A stretch of DNA of 64,000 bases from JAMZMI01 sp963848175 (GCA_963848175.1 CAWKCO010000006.1:491971-555970), one strand, 5' to 3'; numbered from the stretch's first letter, positions 37,831 through 47,815 are shown. Program-made: numbers and translations. Notes: generated from the letters alone by a model not told the origin.

Positions 37831-39774
37831 TTATTCACATATGTTTCTATCTCGTGATAAAGTTTTAAGAATGTCTTTTGAGACCCCACTAACCCCAGGC
37901 CAGTGTTGGTTTCCTGCCTTATCGAGAAGAAAAAGATGTTCTTCATTACTAACCTCAGACAGGTTTCGTATCCAGAAAACGGCATCAGCTGGAACATTTG
38001 CAAAACTCATTAATGTATCCTCAGCTTTTTTTCTCTCGAATAGTCTCCAATCATTATTGTCCCAATAAAGTAATTCATAAGTGTTCCCTGTTTTTATACT
38101 ATTATCATCATTTGTAGCCTGTATTAAAAATTGACTTACCATTGTCGGTTTTGTATATTCGAACATAATTTTTTGATCATCAACTATTAAGTATGATAGA
38201 GGATCAGAATCAGTTAAAACTTTGAGTTGTTTTTGAATTATTTCATTTTCGTGAAGCAGTTTCCATCCACCACCTACGGGTTTAAATGCCGCCAGAAGGA
38301 GGGATTTGGAATTTGTGTTTTTAAGGAAATAGTATTTGTAAGGTTTGGGGTTTGGAATCTCCAGAATTTGTTCATGATAAGAGTTCAAGGATTCTAATTT
38401 GTATAACACTGTTGCCTCTTCGAGGTTAGGATTATTTGAGCCCATTATTTGCATTCCCTGAAGGTCATCCAAGCGCGCCTTTCTGTAAGCATAATCCCTT
38501 AAAGAGTATGGCTGATATTTTCTAGTAACTAAAGCGTTTCGCTTGTTTTGTGAGTTTGTAGAGAGCATTTCACCGCCCCCAGTAATATAGACGACATTAG
38601 ATATGAACTGATTATTGAATCTATAGTTCAGTCTATAAATTATTCCAAGCCCGATATTATTAAAAGTGGCGTAATCATCACTTACAAAGGTGGGTGTTGC
38701 AATAGAGACCCATTGACCTCCTGAATGAAAAACCTGTAAACTAATATCTGAAGCACCTTTTTGTATCTGGAAATTAAACTGGTTAGCAGGTTTATATTCA
38801 CTAGTTACGTCCTCAAAACCAGCAGACATAAAATTATCTTTCTGGAATGTTGATACTTTTCTGAAAATTTTGGGAATACTAGCATATTTATATAAAGAAT
38901 CTAGCATGTTGCCATTTACCGCGTCAATTGCGCACGTGTTTCCATCCTCAACAAATACAAGCCAGTCATGACCATAGAAAGGGTGATTACCCCAATGTGG
39001 TAGGTAATCATTACTAGCAGGAATTCCTAAACTTCGTAATATATGAACCATCAATGTTACTAAGTCTGAGCAGACACTAAATTTCATATTATTCACGTAA
39101 CTAGTTGGTATAACTCCAGGAAAGCGAATCTTTCCAAAAGTTCCCATGTTTAAGCTGTCAATCAAATGACAAACACCTACTTGTATTGAATTGTTTTCCC
39201 GTATTATTTTGTATACCCAAGAATACTGATGGTGCAAATTCTTTTTTAAATCAAGTTCTCTCGGTTCGTCTTTGTTGAAGTCAGGAATTACGTATTTTAT
39301 AAAGGAGCTATTATCGGGACGAAGATTTTTTGGTAAGGAATCAACTGCCTGATAGGAAAGATTGATAGATTCAATTAGATACTTCGAATCTATTGATTCA
39401 TACCTGAATTCTTTATTTCTAATAAGAGCATTTGGAGTAACTCTCACTATACTGTCTACTAAATGGGTAAAGAGGTTTTTCCTCAACTGTAAATCCGTCA
39501 CAGTCGTCAATCTTCGTGGAATAATATCGAAAGCCGTGTCTGGCATATGCCAAGCTTCAGCATTTAGAGATATTATCAAAGCGTACAAAGCATCTAGCTT
39601 ACTACTATCATTTTTTTGAAAAAAGTGGATAGCATCAATGATTTCATCTTTAGGTGCTTTTTTGGAATTCAAAACTTCATACACTCCTTCAGGGTATTTG
39701 TCCAGTTCGTCACAACTCAATATACTTAGAATCAAAAATGATAAAAGCAGAAAATGGTACTTTACATTAGACAT
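37831..39774 (-). CDS. Lipoprotein with transglutaminase-like domain
   Basis: 647 residues with a lipobox (LILSILSC). The central domain shows a transglutaminase/protease-type triad: Cys in FSVCSDLVTLM (about C235), His in FYGHDWLVFV (about H269) and Asp in CAIDAVNGN (about D284). The C-terminal third is beta-rich and may bind carbohydrate or peptide. Such proteins act in the envelope as cysteine proteases, amidases or cross-linkers; activity cannot be assigned. Its place next to the export block would fit processing or anchoring of a secreted peptide, but it may equally belong to an unrelated unit, since an IS1182 remnant separates it from the ligase operon. Confidence 0.75.
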   Translation of the reverse strand: MSNVKYHFLLLSFLILSILSCDELDKYPEGVYEVLNSKKAPKDEIIDAIHFFQKNDSSKLDALYALIISLNAEAWHMPDTAFDIIPRRLTTVTDLQLRKNLFTHLVDSIVRVTPNALIRNKEFRYESIDSKYLIESINLSYQAVDSLPKNLRPDNSSFIKYVIPDFNKDEPRELDLKKNLHHQYSWVYKIIRENNSIQVGVCHLIDSLNMGTFGKIRFPGVIPTSYVNNMKFSVCSDLVTLMVHILRSLGIPASNDYLPHWGNHPFYGHDWLVFVEDGNTCAIDAVNGNMLDSLYKYASIPKIFRKVSTFQKDNFMSAGFEDVTSEYKPANQFNFQIQKGASDISLQVFHSGGQWVSIATPTFVSDDYATFNNIGLGIIYRLNYRFNNQFISNVVYITGGGEMLSTNSQNKRNALVTRKYQPYSLRDYAYRKARLDDLQGMQIMGSNNPNLEEATVLYKLESLNSYHEQILEIPNPKPYKYYFLKNTNSKSLLLAAFKPVGGGWKLLHENEIIQKQLKVLTDSDPLSYLIVDDQKIMFEYTKPTMVSQFLIQATNDDNSIKTGNTYELLYWDNNDWRLFERKKAEDTLMSFANVPADAVFWIRNLSEVSNEEHLFLLDKAGNQHWPGVSGVSKDILKTLSRDRNICE

Positions 39775-40166
39775 GTTTATACTTGAATTAAGTTTAAGTG
39801 TTAGTCTTAACAGATTTCGAATCTGTCAGGTCTTAATCAGGCTAAATTATGATAACAAAATAGATCTAGAGCCTATTTTACACAACTTGACCCAACAAAG
39901 ATTATTTATAACTACTAGCCGGCTAAGTTAACGGGGATAGAGAAAAAAACACAAGGATCAATTGTTCAACTTTTTTTGCTGTAGAAGAACTTAAAATAAG
40001 GACAACAAAGCTAGTCAGAACAAGCTGTATTAATCATCGCATTTGGAAATATTGGAATATATGATCTTAAGAAGGATCATTAAAAAACCTATCGATTTAC
40101 AGAGCTTCACACTTTCAAAATTGAGGGCACTAGCTTGAATGAATTGTTTACACTTGTGTGATTCTC
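39775..40166. other. AT-rich intergenic region with an inverted repeat
   Basis: 392 bases between lacI and the transglutaminase-like gene, both on -. It holds ACAGATT-TCG-AATCTGT at 39810-39826, 36 bases before the downstream gene's start, which could be an operator or a small hairpin. No RNA gene or open frame seen. Confidence 0.4.
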
Positions 40167-41189
40167 TTATAAATAACAATCCAAATTCTCTGACATTACT
40201 ATATCCAAGGGCAAATAAACTGTTTTGGGCATCTCCTTCTTATAGAGCAAAAAGTCACTTAGAGACGTAATTCCATTATAGCCTTGTAAGTTTGGGTTCT
40301 GGTGGATCAACATGTTGATTTGACCTGACTTCAGATACTTAACATTTGCAGGGATCAAATCATATCCAACAACCTTGATGTCGGAGTTGTCTTCAAGAAT
40401 TTCTGCGATCAGGTGTGTTTGCGATGAGGTCATAAACACTCCAGAAGCTTCTGGTAATATTTCTTTGATTCTATTTAAGTCTTTTGCATCGGCAAACTTC
40501 AATATCTCAATTTCATCAAAGGTTTTCTTTTCTTGAAAGTATGCGATGAACCCTTCTTCCTTTTGATGGAGGTGAGTGGAGTTTTCAAAATCCTTTTCAA
40601 CATGCACAATCAACACTTTTTTACCTGGTGCTATGAGTGTGTCCATAAGTTGCGCCGCTACCCGACCACTTTTTATATAGTCTTGACCTATAAATGTCTT
40701 GTTACCAATATTTTCAATGGGTGTATTGATCAAGCCAAATGGAATTTTAGCGGCTTCCATTTTCTCAAAAAGCCCCAATGAGTCTTCATAATACATGGGT
40801 ACTACTAAAGAGGCATCTGGCTGAGCTGCTATAGCTGCATTGAATTGCTCTTCATACTGCTGGCGCGTATTTCCGTACTCAAAATATTGCAAAGAGATTC
40901 CAAATTGTCTATATTCCTTTTCTGCTTTGCGAATACCGTAAACGCATTGCCTCCAGTAGTTGTCTTCGCTATAATCTGGGATGATTACTGCTATTATATT
41001 GTTTTTATGCGCCTTTAAAGATCTCGCAATGAGGTTGGGCTCGTAGTTTATTTGCTCCAATACTTCTTTTACTTTTTTGCGAGCTTCATCAGAGACAACA
41101 CCGCGCTCATGTATTACCCTGTCAACAGTTCCGCGGGAGACATTGGCAAGTTTGGCGATATCCCTGATTGTGTAGCGTTGTTTTTGCAT
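40167..41189 (-). CDS. LacI-family transcriptional regulator
   Basis: 340 residues. N-terminal helix-turn-helix and hinge (YTIRDIAKLANVSRGTVDRV, then NLIARSLKAHKNN) followed by a periplasmic-binding-protein-like sensor domain (IIAVIIPDYSEDNYW, ASLVVPMYYED, GVFMTSSQTHL, VVGYDL), the type that binds sugars such as ribose, inositol or amino sugars. Its DNA-binding helix would contact half sites with a central CG, matching the CGTGCACA elements found here. It is divergent from susC, with two operators between, so it probably controls itself, the SusCD operon, nagB and the symporter operon 36 kb away. The effector is unknown; GlcNAc- or ManNAc-derived sugars are the best guess from the regulon content. 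Confidence 0.92.
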   Translation of the reverse strand: MQKQRYTIRDIAKLANVSRGTVDRVIHERGVVSDEARKKVKEVLEQINYEPNLIARSLKAHKNNIIAVIIPDYSEDNYWRQCVYGIRKAEKEYRQFGISLQYFEYGNTRQQYEEQFNAAIAAQPDASLVVPMYYEDSLGLFEKMEAAKIPFGLINTPIENIGNKTFIGQDYIKSGRVAAQLMDTLIAPGKKVLIVHVEKDFENSTHLHQKEEGFIAYFQEKKTFDEIEILKFADAKDLNRIKEILPEASGVFMTSSQTHLIAEILEDNSDIKVVGYDLIPANVKYLKSGQINMLIHQNPNLQGYNGITSLSDFLLYKKEMPKTVYLPLDIVMSENLDCYL

Positions 41190-41234
41190 CGTACAAAGTT
41201 ATGTTGAGTGTCTTGAATACACAATATAAGCAAT

Positions 41235-41269
41235 TGTGCACGAACAAATATCAATTGTGCACGAGAACA
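41235..41269. promoter_or_regulatory. Tandem LacI-family operators between lacI and susC
   Basis: TGTGCACGAACAAA (41235-41248) and TGTGCACGAGAACA (41256-41269). Read on the other strand they are TTTGTTCGTGCACA and TGTTCTCGTGCACA. Their starts are 21 bp apart, exactly as in the pair at 4341-4375. They are 46 bases before lacI and 81 bases before susC, well placed to repress both. Confidence 0.8.
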
Positions 41270-41350
41270 ATTTGTTTTTTGCATAATTTAGTTTAGTTTT
41301 ATTGTATGGAAATTTTGAATTATTCAATCAGCACAATTTTTCAGTAAGAG

Positions 41351-44300
41351 ATGAAAGTATTTATACACTTAATTTTTGCGTCATTCTTAGCTATAAATGT
41401 CTATGGCCAAGGTGATACGCAGATCTCGGGGACAGTAACTTCCTTCGAGGATGACGAACCACTTCCAGGAGTGAGTATTTATGTGAAAGGAACCACGATT
41501 GGTACGATCACAGATTTGGATGGAGAATACAATTTTACTGTTCCAGCCAATACGAGCACTTTGGTTTTTTCCTTTATTGGTTTTGCAACGGAGGAAATTG
41601 ACATAACAGGTAAAACTCAAGTGAATCTATCCATGGTGCCAGACATCATTAGTCTTGGGGAAATCGTGGTAACCGCTCTTGGTATTAAGAAAGAAGAGCG
41701 CGCACTTGGTTATGCTTCACAGCAAGTAAAGGGCGAAGACCTTACCCAAGCAAAAGAAATCAATGTGATCAACTCTCTATCTGGAAAGGTGGCAGGTGTG
41801 TCCATCAATCAGGCAGGAACTGGTCCTGGTGGTACTTCTAAGATTGTAATTAGGGGGTACTCATCTATTTCTGGAGATAACTCTCCTTTAATAGTCTTAG
41901 ATGGTGTACCAATGAATAACCCACAAGGTGGAGGAGAAAGGACTGGAGATGGAGGACGAGATTACGGAGATGGGTTGTCCAATATCAATGCAGATGATAT
42001 AGAATCTATGAGTGTACTGAAGGGTGCAAGTGCAACAGCACTTTATGGATCAAGAGGACAAAACGGGGTGATTATGATCACCACCAAGAAAGGAACATCT
42101 CGCAAGGGCATTGGTGTAAGTGTAAATACAAGTTTTGTACTTGAAACGCCTCAAGTTTTACCTGACTTTCAAAACACTTATGGAAGAGGAACTCAAGGAA
42201 GGTTGCCTTTAACTAATGCTGGTGATTTTGCGGATGACGTACGAACTAGCTGGGGCGCGCCTTTGCAAGGTCAAACGGAAGCCAATGGCAACCCATTGGT
42301 GAATTGGACTGGAAATCCAACTGCTTATAGCCCTCAGCCTGATAATATCAAAGATTTTTTTGAAACAGGTAAAACTTTTACAACTGGTGTGACCATGACA
42401 GGGGGCACAGAAAAATCCCAAGGTTTGCTATCTATTTCAAGAATGGAAAATGATGGGATTATGCCAAATAGCTCATTAGAGCGGACGACAGTAAACTTGA
42501 GAATAAATCATCAATTAACCGATAAATTTTCTTTTGATGGAAAGGTGAACTATGTAAACCAAGAGGCATTCAATAGGCCGAATTTGACGCTTAATCCGGA
42601 TAACCCAATGAATAGTTTGATTCAAATGCCAAGATCGATTCGCTTGGAAGATTTGAAAAACTACAGAAATGCAGATGGATCGCCACGGCTTTACACCAAT
42701 GCTAAAGGTACCGATAACTGGCAAAATCCATACTGGGCAGTCAATCTGAATACTAACAATGATAGAAGAGACCGTGTAATTGGCTTTGTTTCATTAAAAT
42801 ATGATTTTACTAAATGGGCAAGTTTGATGGTACGGTCGGGTAGCGACTTATACTACGATAGGCTTCAAGATAGAAGAGCTAATGGAACAATTTACATTAC
42901 CCCACCGAATAAGTCACTTTATATGATAACAGATCAGCGGATTGAGGAAAGGAACTCTGACTTCTTACTAATGTTGACACCACAAGTCACGGATAACATT
43001 GGATTGGATATAAATATTGGAGGTAATATCCGAAAGAATTATCGTGAATCTTTGTCTAGTCAAGGTCAGGCTTTGAATGTTCCAAATCACTTTGTTATCG
43101 ATAATGTCACTGGGGCTCAGACAAGTGAAGGACTATCTGAAAAAGAAGTTCAATCATTGTATGGAACTATGTCCTTAGATTTTAAAAGAATCTTTTTTGT
43201 TGAACTTTCAGGAAGAAATGATTGGTCATCTACTCTTCCCGCGAATAACAGGTCATACTTTTATCCATCTGTATCATCAAGTTTCGTTTTTACGGATGCC
43301 TTTGGTATTGATAGTGATGTTTTAAGCTATGGTAAAATAAGAGGATCACTAGCGGCGGTCGGTAGTGATGCTGACCCATACCAGCTTCAAACTTTGTATT
43401 CAATTAATGCAGGCTATTTTCATGGCGGCCAGCAACTTGGTCAGATTGTTAGTGTTCAAGCACCTGTTGATTTAAAGCCGGAACGTACTACTTCATTTGA
43501 AACTGGTTTTATTTTAGATTTTTTTAACACACGACTATATCTAGATGCGACTTACTACAATGCAGGCACTCGTGACCAGATTTTCAATGCAGAGACATCA
43601 AAAGCATCAGGTTTTACGGCAAAAAAAATAAATGGGGGACTTGTTCGTAACCAAGGGGTAGAAGTACTACTCAAAGGCAAGATAATAGAAGGCCAAAACT
43701 TTGGATGGGACGCTACTTTGAACTTTTCTAAAAACGTATCAAAGATTGTAGAGTTGTCGGAAGGAGTGAATGTGATTACTCAGGGAAAATATGATCAATT
43801 TGGAGTTACAATACAATCTGAAGTTGGTGAGCCTTTTGGTAATATCTATGCTAATAAAACGTATTTGAGAGATCCTGAAACAGGTCAACGTATTATCCGT
43901 GAGGGGCTTCCTGTGAGTGATCCTGAAGGAGGTCTTCAAAAGATTGGTAATTTTCAACCTGATTGGCTTGCTGGTTTGAAGAATAATTTTTCTTATAAAA
44001 ATTTCACCCTAGGTGTATTAATAGACATGAAAAAAGGAGGAGACATCTTCTCGTATTCAAATGCCATAGCTGCATGGAATGGTAATGCGGCATACACAGA
44101 AGATCAGCGAGCCGAGTGGTATGCAGGAGCAGGTGGATACGTAGCTGAGGGGGTAACAGCGGATGGTACTCCTAATACCAAGGAAGTGGATCCACAGGCC
44201 TATTGGCAAACCGTAGGTGGTGTTAGTGCCAATTTTGCCGAAGAGTTTATCTATGACGGCACTTTTGTTAAGCTGAGAGAATTGACAGTGGCTTACAATA

Positions 44301-44500
44301 TGCCTAAAGCAATGCTTGAAAGGCTGCCATTTACTAGAATGACCTTTTCACTGGTAGGAAGAAACTTGTTTTTTATTCATAAAAATACTCCAGGTTTTGA
44401 TCCTGAAGCGACCTTCAACTCTGGAAATAATCAAGGTATTGAGGCCTTTGCCTTTCCTAGTACACGCAGCTATGGTTTCAATCTAAATTTCTCATTATGA
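41351..44500 (+). CDS. SusC-like TonB-dependent outer-membrane transporter
   Basis: 1049 residues, intact. Signal peptide (FIHLIFASFLAINVYGQ), a carboxypeptidase-like regulatory domain (SGTVTSFEDDEPLPGVSIYV, YVKGTTIGTITDLDGEYNF), the plug with SLGEIVVTALGIKKEE, KVAGVSINQ and ALYGSRGQNGVIMITTKKG, then the 22-strand barrel ending in GFNLNFSL. It imports oligosaccharides through the outer membrane with its SusD partner. The stop overlaps an ATG at 44497, but the SusD start is more likely 44521. Expression should depend on the operators upstream. Confidence 0.95.
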   Translation: MKVFIHLIFASFLAINVYGQGDTQISGTVTSFEDDEPLPGVSIYVKGTTIGTITDLDGEYNFTVPANTSTLVFSFIGFATEEIDITGKTQVNLSMVPDIISLGEIVVTALGIKKEERALGYASQQVKGEDLTQAKEINVINSLSGKVAGVSINQAGTGPGGTSKIVIRGYSSISGDNSPLIVLDGVPMNNPQGGGERTGDGGRDYGDGLSNINADDIESMSVLKGASATALYGSRGQNGVIMITTKKGTSRKGIGVSVNTSFVLETPQVLPDFQNTYGRGTQGRLPLTNAGDFADDVRTSWGAPLQGQTEANGNPLVNWTGNPTAYSPQPDNIKDFFETGKTFTTGVTMTGGTEKSQGLLSISRMENDGIMPNSSLERTTVNLRINHQLTDKFSFDGKVNYVNQEAFNRPNLTLNPDNPMNSLIQMPRSIRLEDLKNYRNADGSPRLYTNAKGTDNWQNPYWAVNLNTNNDRRDRVIGFVSLKYDFTKWASLMVRSGSDLYYDRLQDRRANGTIYITPPNKSLYMITDQRIEERNSDFLLMLTPQVTDNIGLDINIGGNIRKNYRESLSSQGQALNVPNHFVIDNVTGAQTSEGLSEKEVQSLYGTMSLDFKRIFFVELSGRNDWSSTLPANNRSYFYPSVSSSFVFTDAFGIDSDVLSYGKIRGSLAAVGSDADPYQLQTLYSINAGYFHGGQQLGQIVSVQAPVDLKPERTTSFETGFILDFFNTRLYLDATYYNAGTRDQIFNAETSKASGFTAKKINGGLVRNQGVEVLLKGKIIEGQNFGWDATLNFSKNVSKIVELSEGVNVITQGKYDQFGVTIQSEVGEPFGNIYANKTYLRDPETGQRIIREGLPVSDPEGGLQKIGNFQPDWLAGLKNNFSYKNFTLGVLIDMKKGGDIFSYSNAIAAWNGNAAYTEDQRAEWYAGAGGYVAEGVTADGTPNTKEVDPQAYWQTVGGVSANFAEEFIYDGTFVKLRELTVAYNMPKAMLERLPFTRMTFSLVGRNLFFIHKNTPGFDPEATFNSGNNQGIEAFAFPSTRSYGFNLNFSL

Positions 44501-44520
44501 TCATGCCAGCTTTTAATAAC

Positions 44521-46026
44521 ATGAAAAAATATATTCTTGGTATACTCTTGGCCATTGGTGTTAGTGCTTGTACCGACAAATTCGATGAAATGAATATTAG
44601 TCCTACTGCTTTGCAAGAGGACAGGATCAATGAAAACATTCTTTTTACACGATCGCAGCTTTATGGCATGCTTCGATATACAGAGTTTCAGCGAGCTCAG
44701 CATCTTTATGCTAATCACTATATTCAATACTACGCCATGTCTGTTGCTAAGTTTGAAACTGGTCGTTATTAAACAGTAAACAGTTGGTTAACTGATTATT
44801 GGACATCAGCTTATTCTAACTCTGGTAAGCAATGTTATGAAGTAATCAAATTGACTGAGGATGAGCCTGAAAAAATTAATAAAACCGCGATTGCAAAAAT
44901 TTGGCAGGTGTTTATCATGCACCGTATTACTGATTTTTGGGGTGATGTGCCTTATTCTGAGGCTTTTGGAGGAAACCTCTTTCCAAAATATGATTCACAA
45001 GAGTCTATATATCTAAGTATGATTGCTCAGCTTGAAGATGCTGTAAAAAGCTTCGACCCATCTGCTAGTGAGGGGTTTGGTTCAACGGACATAATTTACC
45101 AAGGCGATATTGACCTATGGAAGCGCTTTGCAAACTCACTACGGTTAAGACTGGCAATGAGGATTTCAGATGTTAATCCTATTTTGGCAGAATCACAAGT
45201 AAAGGCTTTACTTGCAGAAAATATGCTTTTTGAAGAGAATAGTCAATCAGCAATAGTGAATTATGGTGTTGATCAAGGGGTTCGTTTCGAAAACTTTCAG
45301 CCAATGTCATTGATCAAAAGCTTCAACGAATACCGAGCGAGCAATACGCTTGTAGATATGTTGCAAGACAGCAATGACCCTCGTCTGGCACTGTACATTG
45401 AACCTGTGGGGGGCAATTATGTAGGACTTAGAAACGGCTTGAACCCTACAGAGATTGCGGACATTGTCCCAAATGAATATTCTAGAGATAGTGATATCAT
45501 CTCCAACTCTTACAGCCCGAGTGCTGCAATGCAGTATTCTGAAGTTTGCTTTCTAAAAGCTGAGGCAGCTCTGAAAGGGTGGGGTGGTGACGCTAAAACA
45601 GAATATGATAAGGGCATAGAAGCTTCAATCAAATATTGGTTGGACGTACATGCTTATTTGCTTGAGCGTGTGGATGAATCTTCACTTCCTACCATCGACA
45701 TTACAGATCAGGACATAGCCGATTACATCGCTCAGACCGAAATTGCTTATGATGCTGCTAAAGGTTTAGAGCAAATCATTACGCAAAAGTGGATTGCGAA
45801 TATCAACAATGGTTTTGAATCTTGGGCGGAATACAGAAGAACAGGATTCCCTGTACTCAACCCTATACCAGATACCGATGGTCTAAGTGAGACTGGAGGC
45901 TCAGACGTGCCTAAAAGAGTAAAATACCCAATAGAGGAACAATCTCTTAACCGAGACAGTTACTTAGAGGCCATAAAAACTCAACCTGACATGGTTACTG
46001 AGGCTGTATGGTGGGACGTCAACTAA
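44521..46026 (+). pseudogene. SusD-like glycan-binding lipoprotein with an in-frame stop
   Basis: The start at 44521 gives MKKYILGILLAIGVSACTDK, a clean lipoprotein signal (VSAC). An ATG at 44497 is in frame but places extra residues before the signal. A TAA at 44770-44772 follows KFETGRY, and the same frame carries on with TVNSWLTDYWTSAYSNSGKQ, the normal SusD continuation, to 46026 (about 501 residues). Later features are typical: FWGDVPYSEAFGG, DIDLWKRFANSLRLRLAMRI, FLKAEAALKGWG, and the C-terminal ESWAEYRRTGFPV. The insertion is a nonsense codon, not a frameshift. The SusCD pair would be unable to work if the stop is real. Confidence 0.9.
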
Positions 46027-46075
46027 AGAATCAAATTTTAATCCTTCAATAATTGTTTAAACAAACTCAACTAAC

Positions 46076-47770
46076 ATGAAAACGAAAAACTATTTCAATT
46101 TATTAGGAGGCCTGAAGATGCTAAGTCTTCTTGCTGCGGTTTCTTTCCTTATCTCTTGCGGGGATGATGAAGATCCGAAAGAAGATCCAAAAAGTGATGC
46201 AAAAGAAATATTGAGCTTTGTATTTGCAGAACTTGATCCAGCTGTTACAGCGACGATTAGCGGAACAGATATTTCTGCAACAGTTCCTTTTGGAACAGAT
46301 TTAACTGCATTAAAACCAACTGTTTCAATTCCTTCTACTGCCACAGTGAATCCATCTAGTCTTGAAGTTCAAGACTTCTCTACTGCTCTTACTTACACGG
46401 TAACTGCTGAAGATGGAACTACCAAAGCTTACACCGTAACAGTGACTGATGAGCCAGGTTCGGATGAGAAGGAAATTACTTCTTTCAAATTTGCGGGACT
46501 TGACCCTGTAGTAGAAGGTGTGATGGATGGAATGAACATTTCGGCGAATGTACCTTTCGGAACAGATTTGACTGCTTTGGTTCCTACTATCGAAGTTTCC
46601 GATTTTGCTACAGTGAACCCAGCGAGTGGTGCAGCAGCTGATTTTTCTTCAGCTATTAGCTTCACGGTAACTGCTCAAGACGGTACTACTGCTGTTTACG
46701 AAGTAACTGTAACAGAATTGCCTAAGCCAGGGATTACTGTGACTGCAGTTTGGGAAAAAACAACAAAAGCAGGAACGCGTCCTACATGGTTTACAGCTAA
46801 CAACGAGCGAGATTTAGCCATGTATGGTGACTATGTGTATGTTCATAATAATAATGATAAAATACGAGTTTTATCAATAACTGATGGCTCAGATGTATCA
46901 GCTGGTGTAGATGGAGACGAAGCGAATCCCAACAAAGAGTTTATTAATGCAAAACAAAATTCTGCTGGAGGAACATTGACTCTAGTAAACGTTGCTACGG
47001 ATGTGAATGGTGTTATTTTGGGATCTAATCTGCGACTTGGCAATGGTGTGAACACTTGGTCTGTATACAAGTGGGACAATAAGGACGCTTCACAGGAAGT
47101 ATTTTTGTCTTATATACCACCTACAGGTTATAGATTAGGTGATAACATGAGTGTAAAAGGTGATGTAAAGGGCACAGGATATATTTGGGCTGCCACAAAC
47201 AATTCTGCTCCGGCAACTGCTGACGTTCTAAGATTCTCAATTACTGATGGTGTGGCTAACGTAGTACCAAAAGTAATTACTTTGGCTGGTTTGGATAAAT
47301 TAGGAAACTCTCCAAGTGTATGGGCAATCTCTGCTGACGAAAATACAAATTTCTTAGTTGCTGGTACTGATATTGGAGGTATCTCTGAGTTCGCTCAAGA
47401 CGGATCACTTGTTGGCAAGCTACCTGCTTCCTTAAATGCTGGGGATAATGCTAAACTTTTTACTCATTCTCTGGATGTGGCATATTTCGCGCTTGGAGTT
47501 CAAAAATTTGTTGCAGCAACAACATCAAATTTGATATTGGGCGGAGATAAATCAGGTAATCTGTCAATCATTGATATCACCAATGGTTGGGAAAATATAA
47601 CGGCTGGTGATGTTACCTATTTCGCTTTAACACCAACAGTTAATCCAGATTCTAATGGAAATGCAACAGGTGGTATTGATGTTACTGTGAAAGATGGTGT
47701 TGCTACTGTTGCAGCAATGATTAGCAACTTCGGTGTGGCGTTAGTCGACGTAACTCTAGCTGATCAATAA
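46076..47770 (+). CDS. Lipoprotein with two DUF5018-type repeats and a DUF4623-like propeller
   Basis: 564 residues, intact. Lipobox VSFLISC. Two Ig-like DUF5018-type repeats of about 90 residues follow, each with EI(L/T)SF.FA.LDP, VPFGTDLTAL and FTVTA(E/Q)DGT endings. From residue about 220 a beta-propeller-like domain begins (VWEKTTKAGTRPTWFTANNE, RDLAMYGDYVYVHNNNDKI), resembling DUF4623. Coming right after SusD (49 bases), it fills the SusE position of surface glycan-binding lipoproteins. Binding target unknown. A terminator hairpin follows. Confidence 0.8.
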   Translation: MKTKNYFNLLGGLKMLSLLAAVSFLISCGDDEDPKEDPKSDAKEILSFVFAELDPAVTATISGTDISATVPFGTDLTALKPTVSIPSTATVNPSSLEVQDFSTALTYTVTAEDGTTKAYTVTVTDEPGSDEKEITSFKFAGLDPVVEGVMDGMNISANVPFGTDLTALVPTIEVSDFATVNPASGAAADFSSAISFTVTAQDGTTAVYEVTVTELPKPGITVTAVWEKTTKAGTRPTWFTANNERDLAMYGDYVYVHNNNDKIRVLSITDGSDVSAGVDGDEANPNKEFINAKQNSAGGTLTLVNVATDVNGVILGSNLRLGNGVNTWSVYKWDNKDASQEVFLSYIPPTGYRLGDNMSVKGDVKGTGYIWAATNNSAPATADVLRFSITDGVANVVPKVITLAGLDKLGNSPSVWAISADENTNFLVAGTDIGGISEFAQDGSLVGKLPASLNAGDNAKLFTHSLDVAYFALGVQKFVAATTSNLILGGDKSGNLSIIDITNGWENITAGDVTYFALTPTVNPDSNGNATGGIDVTVKDGVATVAAMISNFGVALVDVTLADQ

Positions 47771-47779
47771 GATTCTTTT

Positions 47780-47815
47780 AAGAACTCAGAAGGAACTTTC
47801 TTCTTCTGAGTTCTT
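47780..47815 (+). terminator. Terminator after the DUF5018/DUF4623 lipoprotein gene
   Basis: A perfect 13-bp stem, AAGAACTCAGAAG (47780-47792) with CTTCTGAGTTCTT (47803-47815), loop of 10, followed by TTATATTTT. It separates the SusCD-lipoprotein transcript from the paralogous gene behind, though some read-through is likely since the next genes have the same orientation. Confidence 0.8.

Noticed and set aside
37799..38068. Plus-strand reading frame of 89 codons over the end of the transglutaminase-like gene
   Set aside because: It is antisense to a well supported gene and has no domain or start context.
39810..39826. TTTCGAATC resembling a tRNA T-arm
   Set aside because: No acceptor or anticodon stem can be built around it; treated as an inverted repeat.
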